A DNA stretch of 64,000 nt from positions 4,976,087 through 5,040,086 of the forward strand of contig OX442436.1 of NCBI GenBank assembly GCA_949361645.1, given 5' to 3'. The notes beneath the pieces were generated by a model. The model made no database searches, was not told the origin of the DNA, and was given only the letters and a program-made list of their open reading frames with translations. The first letter of the stretch is position 1. Every line of letters begins with the position of its first letter. The DNA comes from Spongilla lacustris. Lineage: Eukaryota; Porifera; Demospongiae; Spongillida; Spongillidae. The position numbers were made by a program, and so were the translations under genes. Shown here piece by piece: positions 1-13,300 of this stretch.

Positions 1-147
1 AACACTGTATCACTTTTTCCATTAGCAAGTACACCAAATTCAACTACAGTAGTAGCACCCCTAGTTGTGGGTGTTACAGTCGTGGGCATAAACACAAGCG
101 TTCTCAAGGATCCAATTGAGCTAAATTTCAGCATTCCAAACCACAAT
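1..147 (+). CDS. Gene A GAIN exon (5' truncated by window)
   Basis: Open in frame 1 from the first base; encodes the LFPLAS...VAPLVVGVTVVG...DPIELNF part of GAIN subdomain B. Donor gtaagc at 148, phase 0. One codon longer than gene B (an extra Val in the TTVVAP stretch). Confidence 0.85.
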
Positions 148-557
148 GTAAGCAATCACCTCATATAACAAAAGCATATGCAATATCATTACTTTATGAT
201 GCATAGAATGATTCTAGTTATAACTGTGTGAGCTGGGATTTCAAAGCAGCAGGTAAACAATCGATTGGTGTGAAACTAACAAAGCTCCTAACATGCATAT
301 TTGATCGAACCAGGTAATAAGGGCAATTGGACATCTGATGGATGCCTTACAACCCAGGTGAATGCCAGCAACACTGCAAGCATTCAAATCATATGTAGAT
401 GCTTCCACTTGACAAACTTTGCTGTCCTTGTGGTGAGTAAAGAAAATAGAGTGATTAACATAATGTGCCGATCAATCTTAGGACATATCAAGTAGAATCA
501 ATAGTAACCCATCAAAATCTCTTATACCACCTATTGTGAATGAGGCCATCACCTACA
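1..557 (+). CDS. Gene A: adhesion GPCR, GAIN end, GPS and start of TM1 (partial at both ends)
   Basis: Three complete or partial GAIN/GPS exons and the start of a TM1 exon, collinear with the same exons of genes B and C. Segments: 1-147, 207-252, 314-432, 482-557. The first encodes GAIN strands ending LNFSIPNHN; the second NDSSYNCVSWDFKAAG; the third carries the GPS with the pattern C-x-C-x-H-L-T-N-F (CRCFHLTNFAVLV), where autoproteolysis is expected between L and T; the fourth is the linker to TM1, ending NEAITY at the assembly gap. All splice phases agree with gene B and no frame break is seen, so the gene looks functional as far as it can be read. The rest of its 7TM region is missing from the sequence, probably inside the gap. 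The protein is expected to be a cell-surface receptor with the ectodomain held non-covalently on the 7TM part. Confidence 0.85.
207..252 (+). CDS. Gene A GAIN exon with C-x-x-W motif
   Basis: Short exon after the acceptor gcatag, phase 0 in and phase 1 out. The CVSW motif is the conserved Cys/Trp pair upstream of the GPS; this Cys is expected to pair with a GPS cysteine. Confidence 0.8.
314..432 (+). CDS. Gene A GPS exon
   Basis: Encodes NWTSDGC followed by CRCFHLTNFAVLV: the canonical GPS with both Cys pairs and the H-L-T cleavage triad. Donor is gtgagt, phase 0. Confidence 0.9.
482..557 (+). CDS. Gene A linker to TM1 exon (cut by gap)
   Basis: Starts after cttag in phase 0 and runs DISSRINSNPS...IVNEAITY into the N run. 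Gene B has DIIT-Y-IGVSL at the same point, so TM1 should begin within the gap. Confidence 0.75.
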
Positions 558-757
558 NNNNNNNNNNNNNNNNNNNNNNNNNNNNNNNNNNNNNNNNNNN
601 NNNNNNNNNNNNNNNNNNNNNNNNNNNNNNNNNNNNNNNNNNNNNNNNNNNNNNNNNNNNNNNNNNNNNNNNNNNNNNNNNNNNNNNNNNNNNNNNNNNN
701 NNNNNNNNNNNNNNNNNNNNNNNNNNNNNNNNNNNNNNNNNNNNNNNNNNNNNNNNN
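558..757. other. Assembly gap of 200 Ns
   Basis: Exactly 200 Ns, the same length as the gap at 35135, which suggests a placeholder of unknown true size. It interrupts gene A at TM1 and may also hide the 5' end of gene B. Confidence 0.95.
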
Positions 758-1032
758 ATAAGATATAAGTGTGGTGTCTAGAGGAAGGACATTATTTTTC
801 TTTCGCTGCTGGCATAATCTGATCTCTATAATCAATGATCATGTCTATTATTTACTATCATTTTACCAACTTACGTGATTGCGGCTACTTTCATGATAAC
901 GTATTATTATCTATTTCATCTAAGCTAAATAGCGAAACCAACGTACTAGATGTTATCTTTCATTTATGTGATGTTCAATACATCTCAAAAATTGATTATT
1001 TTATTAATTATTGTATTTTAACATCCTTATAG
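758..1032. other. Unassigned sequence between gap and first FN3 exon
   Basis: AT-rich stretch with no recognisable exon, ending in a pyrimidine/T-rich run and the acceptor tatag. It is probably the end of an intron of gene B. Confidence 0.5.
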
Positions 1033-1368
1033 TTCCATCAGCACCACAGAATTTTACACTCATATACAGTCCTCTTCTTGTTTCGTCAATATACCTCTCC
1101 GCCAATTGGTCAGCAACTGTCCCAAAGAATGGAATCATCACTGCATACACTGTGTACTGTAATACTTCTGCCAGTCAAGCATATCCTGAGCAAGTGATTG
1201 GTTCAAATATTCCCACCATCAGATCTGTAGTGAATGGGACAACACTGGCTGTAACATTCAACACTGGATTCAACCCATATACACAGTATAGCTGTTATGT
1301 GACTGCTAATACATCAGCAGGAGAGGGAAGCCCATCGGTGATTGCTAGTGCCAGAACAGGAGAAATAG
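1033..1368 (+). CDS. Gene B exon 1, FN3
   Basis: 112 codons, two or three more than usual because of a longer A-B region. It has NWSATVPKNG in place of the usual NWSVPIP, and an ASQAY-type loop. Ends ARTGEIG before donor gtaaat. It is the first exon visible after the gap and not necessarily the first of the gene. Confidence 0.85.
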
Positions 1369-4300
1369 GTAAATTTGTAACTGCAAGTTTGGTTACAAGT
1401 CATATCCAATAATTAAAAAACACTGACACATGCATGTACCAAAAATATACAATTGATGGGTGCTAACACAATGAGGTTTCATTGCTTTATCAATTTATTT
1501 TTCAGCTCCATCATCTCCACTCACTCTCACATTGTCTTCCATTCCTGGATCTCCAATGAGTTTAAATGCTAGTTGGTCTGTACCCATACCTAGGAATGGT
1601 ATCATCACTGGTTACTCTGTGTACTGTAACACTTCTGCAAGTCAATCATTCCCTGAGCAAGTGATTGGTCCAAATATTCCCACCATCAGATCTGTAGTGA
1701 ATAGGACAACACTGGCTGTAACATTCAACACTGGACTCTACCCATACACACAGTATAGTTGTTACGTGACTGCAAATACATCAGCAGGAGAGGGGAGCCC
1801 TTCTGTGATTGTCCCTGCTAGAACTGTTGAAGGAGGTAAATTTGGGTTACTTAAGTTTAAATAGAAAAAGATAATTTTATGGGAAAGTATGAAATATCAA
1901 TATTTTCCACACACAACACACAATATGGGGCCCATTACATTTTGTCACATCACAAGTACTACGTAGCTGTATACATTAATAGTAGGACTGATTTTATGTT
2001 GCATGAAAAATATATCTTTATTGACACCGACTTGATCGATCAGGATTATTGATTGTTTCATTCCTAAATGGACATGGTTACTGATATCAGTTAATGACCA
2101 CACTACTTCACATCTGTGCAGAGATTAAATGTAACTTCACTCATTTTCTCAGTTCCATCTTCACCTAACTTCACACTGTTTTCTGTTGCGGGATCTCCAA
2201 CTGCTCTCTCTGCTAACTGGTCTGCACCCATACCAAAGAATGGAATCATCACTGCATACACTGTGTACTGTAACACTTCTGCAAATCAAGCATATCCTGA
2301 GCAAGTGATTGGTCCAAATATTCCTACCATCAGATCTGTAGTGAATGGGACAACACTGGCTGTAACATTCAACACAGGACTCAACCCATACACACAGTAT
2401 AGTTGTTATGTGACTGCTAATACATCAGCAGGAGAGGGAAGCCCATCAGTTATTGTCCCTGCAAGAACTGTTGAAGGAGGTAAATTTGGGTTACGTTTAA
2501 GTTTAAGTAAAAATTAATAATTTATGAAATATCAATATTTTTCACACACAACACACAATGTGGGGCCCATTATATTTTGTCACATCGACTACTAAGCCAT
2601 ATAGGACAGATTTTATGTTGCATGAATAATATGTCTTAATTGACACCAACTTGATCGATCAGGATTATCGATTGCTTCATTGCTAAATTGGCATGGTTAC
2701 TGATATCAGTTAATGATCACACTACTTCACGTCTGTGCAGAGATTAAATTTAACTGCACTCATTTCTTCAGTTCCATCATCACCTAACTTTACACTGTCT
2801 CCTGTTGCTGGATTTCCAACTGCTCTCTCTGCTAACTGGTCTGCACCCATACCAAAGAATGGAATCATCACTGCATACACTGTGTACTGTAACACTTCTA
2901 TCAACCAATCATTCCAAGAACAAGTGATTGGTCCAAATATTCCCACCATCAGATCTGTAGTGAATGGGACAACACTGGCTGTAACATTCACCACAGGACT
3001 CAACCCATACACACAGTATAGTTGTTATGTGACTGCTAATACATCAGCAGGAGAAGGAAGCCCGTCAGTTGTAATGACTGCCCGGACTGTTGAAGATGGT
3101 GAGGCTGATTCTAGCACAATATATGTTATTCATGTTACATGATCAATACGTTATTTTTGGCCTCTTGAATATGTGGCGTGGAGAATGATATGGAATGTAG
3201 TTGTGATCTTTATATACTTTTTCCCTTCCTTTAGTGTTGTCTTAAATTATTATCATTGTATTAACATCTAGTAATTGTATTATTTTTTAAGGCCTTTAAA
3301 TCTATTTGATAGCAGGTGGCCCTCATTAGGTTGTTCAAATATGCCACAAAAGTAATGGATGTCTATATCTGCATCTACACACTGTAGATAAAGGGAGGAA
3401 GGAGCTAAGTCCAGACATCTGGAAAATTCTAATGCACATATTTTAGGTTTTTTTACTTTCTATACCACTTAATTGTATTGACATGAGTATTTTTATAATA
3501 ATAAAATTACATGATTATTTTTTGTGGTTAAGCATAGGTCAAATTGCTATAAGGGATGGAATGTGTTAAATTGAAATTGATAATATGTAGCCCACTCGTA
3601 TAAATTCTATCTATTGTTTCCAAGTACTTGCTTCCAGAAAAGAATTGTATTCAATACAATCATACCTTATCATCAGTGCCATCATCACCTCTGAACTTGA
3701 AGTTGTCTCCTGTTCCTGGGTCTCCAACTGCCCTCTCTGCTAACTGGTCTGTACCCATACCTAGAAATGGAATCATCACTGGTTACTCTGTGTACTGCAA
3801 CACTTCTATCAACCAGTCTTTCCCGGAGCAAGTGATTGGTCCAAATACTCCCACCATCAGATCTGTTGTGAATGGGACAACACTGGCTGTAACATTCAAC
3901 ACAGGGCTGAACCCATACACACAGTATAGCTGTTATGTGACTGCTAATACATCAGCAGGAGAGGGAAGCCCTTCTTTGATATCAACTGCCAACACAGTTC
4001 AAGGAGGTAAAATATTAAGCATTACCGATATTCTGATATATTTGAGATGACAGCATTTATGTACTTACCATACTGCTGCTTTACATGTACACACATATGC
4101 ACACCTACACACTGACACTTATACCAGTGATGCAAAATCAAACCTGTTACTGGCATCAATATGAGTAGACAAACGATTCTATTACAAATAGCTGAACGTA
4201 CATGCTATAGGTCAGGTTGCTATTGATTTCCCTATGCACTATTTATAGTGTGCTGTGGTAGTTGACTGTACTTTACTGTTATAATGGCTCTGAACCCTCA

Positions 4301-7300
4301 CCAACACTCCGCCTATAAATTTTAACTATTGTTTCAAACCCTAGTATATTTGCTACCTGACATGAATGTTATTGTGCTTTCTCATCAGTTTCTTCATCAC
4401 CTCCTAACTTCACATTGTTTTCTGTTCCTGGCTTTCCAACTACCCTCTCTGCTAACTGGTCTGTACCCATACCAAAGAATGGAATCATCACTGCATACAC
4501 TGTGTACTGTAACACTTCCGCAAGTCAAGCATATCCTGAGCAAGAGATTGGTCCAAATATTCCCACTATCAGATCTGTAGTGAACTGTACAACACTGGCT
4601 GTAACATTCACGACAGGACTCAACCCATACACAAACTATAGCTGTTATGTGACTGCTAATACATCAGCAGGAGAGGGAAGCCCTTCAGTGATTGCTAGTG
4701 CCAGAACAGTTCAAGGAGGTAAAATATAATATATTTGACAATACAGCATTTATGTACTTACCACACTGCTGCTTTACATATACACACATGTGCACACCTA
4801 CACACTGACACTTATACCAGTGATGCAAAATCAAACCTGTTACTGGCATCAATATGAGTAGACATAAGGTTCTATTATTATAAATAACTGAACAAACATG
4901 CTAACGATTGCCCTATTAAATTTGCAACTTAATGATATCTCTTTATAGCGAGCTGTGGTAGTTGACTGCACTGAATTGTAATAAATTTATAATGGCTCCG
5001 AACCCTGACCAGCACTCCTCCTACAAATGTTAACTATTGTTTCAAACCCTAGTATTTGCTTCCTGACATTTTTTACTGCATGTGCTTTCTCATCAGTTTC
5101 ATCATCACCTCCTAACTTCACATTGTTTTCTGTTCCTGGCTTTCCAACTGCCCTCTCTGCTAACTGGTCCGTACCCATACCAAGGAATGGAATCATCACT
5201 GCATACACTGTGTACTGTAACACTTCTGCAACTCAAGCATATCCTGAGCAAGTGATTGGTCCAAATATTCCCACCATCAGATCTGTAGTGAATGGGACAA
5301 CACTGGCTGTAATATTCAACACTGGACTCAACCCTTACACACAGTATAGCTGCTATGTGACTGCTAATACATCAGCAGGAGAGGGAAGCCCTTCTGTGAT
5401 TGTCACTGCAAGAACAGTTGAAGGAGGTAATCTTCCAATATGCACGTTAGGTGTTGTAGGTAAATCTAGTCCCTCATTATTTCACGCATAGAATTAGTAA
5501 ATCTATTTGTGTGACAACATGTTTTCACTGGGATGCCCAGCTACATTCACAGTGTCCAAAAAGTAATGAACTGAGTCACATGGCATGCATGTAAATACAA
5601 ATGAATTCATGCCCTCCTCCATTTCTCTTAGTTCCATCACCCTCATCAAATGTCTTGTTGTCTCCTGTTCCTGGCTCTCCAACTGCCCTCTCTGCTAATT
5701 GGTCTGTACCCATACCAAGGAATGGAATCATCACTGCATACGCTGTGTACTGCAACACTTCTATCAACCAGTCATTCCCTGAGCAAATTATTGGTCCAAA
5801 TATTCCCACCATCAGATTTGCAGTGAATGGGACAACACTGGCTGTAACATTCACCACTGGACTCAACCCATACACACAGTATAGCTGTTATGTGACTGCT
5901 AATACATCAGCAGGAGTGGGAAGCGCTTCAGTGATCATGACTGCAAGGACTGTTGAAGATGGTGAGTGTAGTATAATGGTTTGTATTATCACGTGCGGTG
6001 CGCGAGAAGTAATCAAGACCTAATGTACAGTCAGTGATGGGTTCTTCAACATATCTCAGGAGAAAAAGGTACCTGCCACCGCCACCCTGAACAGCCTCGA
6101 TTGCCATCGGGAAAGAGATAGTGTAGGGCCGTAGGCTTTGTCTTTCAATCGCCCAAGTAGAAGCGCTACTGACGCCCGAAAAGGGAGTTGTAGACCCGGC
6201 CTGCTATAGCCGGTACTAGTACGCCCGCCGCCGGGAAAAGAGAGATGTGTCGGCGATGTATCTACCGGTAGTCTGCGGCGAACTGGAGGGCCGAACAGTG
6301 CCTCTGTAGGCCCTGAGCCATGAGGCATAAGAGTGATAAGCAGAAAGTAGGGCAGGGCAGCAAGATACGTGAAAGAGAAAAGAGCTGAAGTAAGAGAAAG
6401 TCTTCCTGACAAGGAATGACCCCGCAGACATATATAAGTAACTAAAGCCCTGGTAAAGTTGGGCAGGCGACAGAGAAGTGGCACCCCCTACATGGACAGT
6501 GCAAGAGAGTGTGAGGAAAGTGTACGAGAACAAAACCAGACAACATCAAATTAACCTATAAAGGATGAGAAGGAAGAACATTGATGGGAAGGGGTTTGTA
6601 TTCTCATGCAACTAGATACAATTATTAGTTTTAGCATGTACTCCAGAGTACGTATATATGTGCATTGTAGTAATAGTATAATTAACATGGGAATTAATAA
6701 TTCTACATCCTTTTCAGTTCCGTCCTCCGTTTTAAACTTCACTTTGTTTCCTGTCACTGGATCGCCAACTTCACTTTCAACTACTTGGTCTGTACCCATT
6801 CCAAGGAATGGAATCATCACTGGATATACTGTATACTGTAACACTTCTACCAACCAATCATTCCCTGAGCAAGTGATTGGTCCAAATATTCCCACCATTA
6901 GATCTGTAGTGAATGGGACAACACTGGCTGTACCATTCACCACAGGACTCAACCCATACACACAGTATAGTTGTTATGTGACTGCTAATACATCAGCAGG
7001 AGAGGGAAACCCTTCAGTGATAGTGACTACCAGAACTGTTGAAGGAGGTGAGGTTACTGGAATTTTAAATCCAGTCTTTAGTATACATGTATAGACTTTC
7101 AGATGTTTATTTATCATTTACAGCCTTTAGTCAAAATTAGCATATTTGGAGGCGGCCCCAACATTTACCAATGGGAGGGGCATGGCATATTATTTTCTGT
7201 AGCCAGAGTTTGTATCTGGATTGTTGCTGATAATAAACATAAGCGAGCATTAGAAGTTAAATTATGCTACCAAAGTATAGCCACATCCTTGCCTCAATTC

Positions 7301-10300
7301 TACATGTATAATCTCTGGGCATTGTTGTAATTGAGGATAGTTTCAAAAGTGGAAGGATGGAGCCTGGAATTGGGAGACTATAAGGCCCCATACCCCTGCG
7401 GCCGCATCTGATACTGCCATCAAATTCATTAGACACTGAGAAAATCAATACAGTGTAGGTTATTGTAAGTGACTATGCCATAAAACCTGATGATTTGAAT
7501 TGCAATTGTGCTCTATGCTCTGTATCGTAAACATTTTAGGTCACACTTGTAATTCTTTGTAAAGAACAAGGAATAAATATTATGCCTAATTTAAAAGACA
7601 AAAACATTACAACAACATTTATCAGTATATATTTTTCATATTCAGCTCCATCCTCGCCTTTGAATGTGTCACTGTCTTCTGTTCTTAACCTTCCTACTGC
7701 TCTATCAACTAACTGGAATGCACCCATACCTAAAAATGGAATCATCACTGCCTACACTGTGTACTGCAACACATCTATCAATCAATCATTCCCTGAGCAA
7801 GTGATTGGTCCAAATATTCCCACCATCAGATCTGTAGTGAATAGGACAACACTGGCTGTAACATTCAACACTGGACTCTACCCATACACACAGTATAGTT
7901 GTTACGTGACTGCAAATACATCAGCAGGAGAGGGGAGCCCTTCTGTGATTGTCCCTGCTAGAACTGTTGAAGGAGGTAAATTTGGGTTACTTAAGTTTAA
8001 ATAGAAAAAGATAATTTTATGGGAAAGTATGAAATATCAATATTTTCCACACACAACACACAATATGGGGCCCATTACATTTTGTCACATCACAAGTACT
8101 ACGTAGCTGTATACATTAATAGTAGGACTGATTTTATGTTGCATGAAAAATATATCTTTATTGACACCGACTTGATCGATCAGGATTATTGATTGTTTCA
8201 TTCCTAAATGGACATGGTTACTGATATCAGTTAATGACCACACTACTTCACATCTGTGCAGAGATTAAATGTAACTTCACTCATTTTCTCAGTTCCATCT
8301 TCACCTAACTTCACACTGTCTTCTGTTGCTGGATCTTCAACTGCTCTCTCTGCTAACTGGTCTGCACCCATACCAAAGAATGGAATCATCACTGCATACA
8401 CTGTGTACTGTAACACTTCTGCAAATCAAGCATATCCTGAGCAAGTGATTGGTCCAAATATTCCTACCATCAGATCTGTAGTGAATGGGACAACACTGGC
8501 TGTAACATTCAACACAGGACTCAACCCATACACACAGTATAGTTGTTATGTGACTGCTAATACATCAGCAGGAGAGGGAAGCCCATCAGTTATTGTCACT
8601 GCAAGAACTGTTGAAGGAGGTAAATTTGGGTTACGTTTAAGTTTAAGTAAAAATTAATAATTTATGAAATATCAATATTTTTCACACACAACACACAATG
8701 TGGGGCCCATTATATTTTGTCACATCAACTACTAACCCATATAGGACAGATTTTATGTTGCATGAATAATATGTCTTAATTGACACCAACTTGATCGATC
8801 AGGATTATCGATTGTTTCATTGCTAAATTGGCATGGTTACTGATATCAGTTAATGATCACACTACTTCACGTCTGTGCAGAGATTAAATTTAACTGCACT
8901 CATTTCTTCAGTTCCATCATCACCTAACTTTACACTGTCTCCTATTGCTGGATCTCCAACTGCTCTCTCTGCTAACTGGTCTGCACCCATACCAAAGAAT
9001 GGAATCATCACTGCATACACTGTGTACTGTAACACTTCTATCAACCAATCATTCCAAGAACAAGTGATTGGTCCAAATATTCCCACCATCAGATCTGTAG
9101 TGAATGGGACAACACTGGCTGTAACATTCACCACAGGACTCAACCCATACACACAGTATAGTTGTTATGTGACTGCTAATACATCAGCAGGAGAAGGAAG
9201 CCCGTCAGTTGTAATGACTGCCCGGACTGTTGAAGATGGTGAGGCTGATTCTAGCACAATATATGTTATTCATGTTACATGATCAATACGTTATTTTTGG
9301 CCTCTTGAATATGTGGCGTGGAGAATGATATGGAATGTAGTTGTGATCTTTATATACTTTTTCCCTTCCTTTAGTGTTGTCTTAAATTATTATCATTGTA
9401 TTAACATCTAGTAATTGTATTATTTTTTAAGGCCTTTAAATCTATTTGATAGCAGGTGGCCCTCATTAGGTTGTTCAAATATGCCACAAAAGTAATGGAT
9501 GTCTATATCTGCATCTACACACTGTAGATAAAGGGAGGAAGGAGCTAAGTCCAGACATCTGGAAAATTCTAATGCACATATTTTAGGTTTTTTTTACTTT
9601 CTATACCACTTAATCGTATTGACATGAGTATTTTTATAATAATAAAATTACATGATTATTTTTTGTGGTTAAGCATAGGTCAAATTGCTATAAGGGATGG
9701 AATGTGTTAAATTGAAATTGATAATATGTAGCCCACTCGTATAAATTCTATCTATTGTTTCCAAGTACTTGCTTCCAGAAAAGAATTGTATTCAATACAA
9801 TCATACCTTATCATCAGTGCCATCATCACCTCTGAACTTGAAGTTGTCTCCTGTTCCTGGGTCTCCAACTGCCCTCTCTGCTAACTGGTCTGTACCCATA
9901 CCTAGAAATGGAATCATCACTGGTTACTCTGTGTACTGCAACACTTCTATCAACCAGTCTTTCCCGGAGCAAGTGATTGGTCCAAATACTCCCACCATCA
10001 GATCTGTTGTGAATGGGACAACACTGGCTGTAACATTCAACACAGGGCTGAACCCATACACACAGTATAGCTGTTATGTGACTGCTAATACATCAGCAGG
10101 AGAGGGAAGCCCTTCTTTGATATCAACTGCCAACACAGTTCAAGGAGGTAAAATATTAAGCATTACCGATATTCTGATATATTTGAGATGACAGCATTTA
10201 TGTACTTACCATACTGCTGCTTTACATGTACACACATATGCACACCTACACACTGACACTTATACCAGTGATGCAAAATCAAACCTGTTACTGGCATCAA

Positions 10301-13300
10301 TATGAGTAGACAAACGATTCTATTACAAATAGCTGAACGTACATGCTATAGGTCAGGTTGCTATTGATTTCCCTATGCACTATTTATAGTGTGCTGTGGT
10401 AGTTGACTGTACTTTACTGTTATAATGGCTCTGAACCCTCACCAGCACTCCTCCTATAAATTTTAACTATTGTTTCAAACCCTAGTATATTTGCTACCTG
10501 ACATGAATGTTATTGTGCTTTCTCCTCAGTTTCTTCATCACCTCCTAACTTCACATTGTTTTCTGTTCCTGGCTTTCCAACTACCCTCTCTGCTAACTGG
10601 TCCGTACCCATACCAAAGAATGGAATCATCACTGCATACACTGTGTACTGTAACACTTCCGCAAGTCAAGCATATCCTGAGCAAGAGATTGGTCCAAATA
10701 TTCCCACTATCAGATCTGTAGTGAACTGTACAACACTGGCTGTAACATTCACGACAGGACTCAACCCATACACAAACTATAGCTGTTATGTGACTGCTAA
10801 TACATCAGCAGGAGAGGGAAGCCCTTCAGTGATTGCTAGTGCCAGAACAGTTCAAGGAGGTAAAATATAATATATTTGACAATACAGCATTTATGTACTT
10901 ACCACACTGCTGCTTTACATATACACACATGTGCACACCTACACACTGACACTTATACCAGTGATGCAAAATCAAACCTGTTACTGGCATCAATATGAGT
11001 AGACATAAGGTTCTATTATTATAAATAACTGAACAAACATGCTAACGATTGCCCTATTAAATTTGCAACTTAATGATATCTCTTTATAGCGAGCTGTGGT
11101 AGTTGACTGCACTGAATTGTAATAAATTTATAATGGCTCCGAACCCTGACCAGCACTCCTCCTACAAATGTTAACTATTGTTTCAAACCCTAGTATTTGC
11201 TTCCTGACATTTTTTACTGCATGTGCTTTCTCATCAGTTTCATCATCACCTCTTAACTTCACATTGTTTTCTGTTCCTGGCTTTCCAACTGCCCTCTCTG
11301 CTAACTGGTCCGTACCCATACCAAGGAATGGAATCATCACTGCATACACTGTGTACTGTAACATATCTGCAACTCAAGCATATCCTGAGCAAGTGATTGG
11401 TCCAAATATTCCCACCATCAGATCTGTAGTGAATGGGACAACACTGGCTGTAATATTCAACACTGGACTCAACCCTTACACACAGTATAGCTGCTATGTG
11501 ACTGCTAATACATCAGCAGGAGAGGGAAGCCCTTCTGTGATTGTCACTGCAAGAACAGTTGAAGGAGGTAATCTTCCAATATGCACGTTAGGTGTTGTAG
11601 GTAAATCTAGTCCCTCATTATTTCACGCATAGAATTAGTAAATCTATTTGTGTGACAACATGTTTTCACTGGGATGCCCAGCTACATTCACAGTGTCCAA
11701 AAAGTAATGAACTGAGTCACATGGCATGCATGTAAATACAAATGAATTCATGCCCTCCTCCATTTCTCTTAGTTCCATCACCCTCATCAAATGTCTTGTT
11801 GTCTCCTGTTCCTGGCTCTCCAACTGCCCTCTCTGCTAATTGGTCTGTACCCATACCAAGGAATGGAGTCATCACTGCATACACTGTGTACTGCAACACT
11901 TCTATCAACCAGTCTTTCCCGGAGCAAGTGATTGGTCCAAATACTCCCACCATCAAATCTGTTGTGAATGGGACAACACTGGCTGTAACATTCAACACTG
12001 GACTCAACCCATACACACAGTATAGCTGTTATGTGACTGCTAATACATCAGCAGGAGAGGGAAGCCCTTCTTTGATATCAACTGCCAACACAGTTCAAGG
12101 AGGTAAAATATTAAGCATTACCGATATTCTGATATATTTGAGATGACAGCATTTATATACTAACCACACTGCTGCTTTACATATACACACATGTGCACAC
12201 CTACACACTGACACTTATACCAGTGATGCCAAATCAAACCTGTTACTGGCATCAATATGAGTAGACAAATGATTCTATTACGAATAGCTGAACGAACATG
12301 CTATAGGTCAGGTTGCTATTGATTTCCCTATTCACTATTTATAGTGTGCTGTGGTAGTTGACTGCACTTTACTGTTATAATGGCTCTGAACCCTCACCAG
12401 CACTCCTCCTATAAATTTTAACTATTCAGTGTTTCAAACCCTAGTATATTTGCTACCTGACATGAATGTTATTGTGCTTTCTCATCAGTTTCATCATCAC
12501 CTCCTAACTTCACATTGTTTTCTGTTCCTGGCTTTCCAACTACCCTCTCTGCTAACTGGTCTGTACCCATACCAAAGAATGGAATCATCACTGCATACAC
12601 TGTGTACTGTAACACTTCTGCAAGTCAAGCACACCCTGAGCAAGTGATTGGTCCAAATATTCCCACCATCAGATCTGTAGTGAATGGGACAACACTGGCT
12701 GTAACATTCACCACAGGACTCAACCCATACACAAACTATAGCTGTTATGTAACTGTTAATACATCAGCAGGAGAGGGAAGCCCTTCTGTGATTGTTACTG
12801 CAAGAACTGTTGAAGATGGTGAGGGCATACATGTATAAGATATTCATTATATGCATTGTAGTGATACTAGTTCAATTGCCTTAATTTAAAAATTCTATAT
12901 CATTTTCAGTTCCTTCTTCCGTTTTAAACTTCACTTTGTTTCCTGTCACTGGATCGCCAACTTCACTTTCAACTACTTGGTCTGTACCTATACCACGTAA
13001 TGGAATCATCATAGGATACTCTGTGTACTGTAACACTTCTATCAACCAATCATTCCCTGAGCAACTTATTGGTCCAAATATTCCCACCATCAGATCTGTA
13101 GTGAATGGGACAACACTGGCTGTAATATTCAACACTGGACTCAATCCATACACACAGTATAGTTGTTATATGACTGCTAATACATCAGCAGGAGAGGGAA
13201 GCCCTTCAGCAATAGTGACTACCAGAACTTTTGAAGGAGGTGAGGATTTTAATTCTAGTCTTTCTTTTCTGGATGTTTCGTAGTACCATTAGCATGTATA

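Noticed and set aside
835..1032. Open frame just before the first FN3 exon as the signal-peptide exon of gene B
   Set aside because: It ends in a stop exactly at the acceptor, shows no hydrophobic leader and no donor in the needed phase.
2722..3012. Recurrent minus-strand open frames (MYGLSPVVNVTASVV type) opposite almost every FN3 exon
   Set aside because: They are mirror frames of the conserved exon core; they repeat because the exons repeat and have no start or splice context of their own.
4329..4580. Plus-strand alternate frames with SLHTLCTVTL-like text over FN3 exons
   Set aside because: Shadow frames of the same exons; they cross splice sites and encode no known domain.
6056..6484. 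142-codon minus-strand frame in the GC-rich intron block taken as a gene
   Set aside because: No recognised domain, and GC-rich DNA readily keeps long chance frames open; kept only as an unclassified insert.
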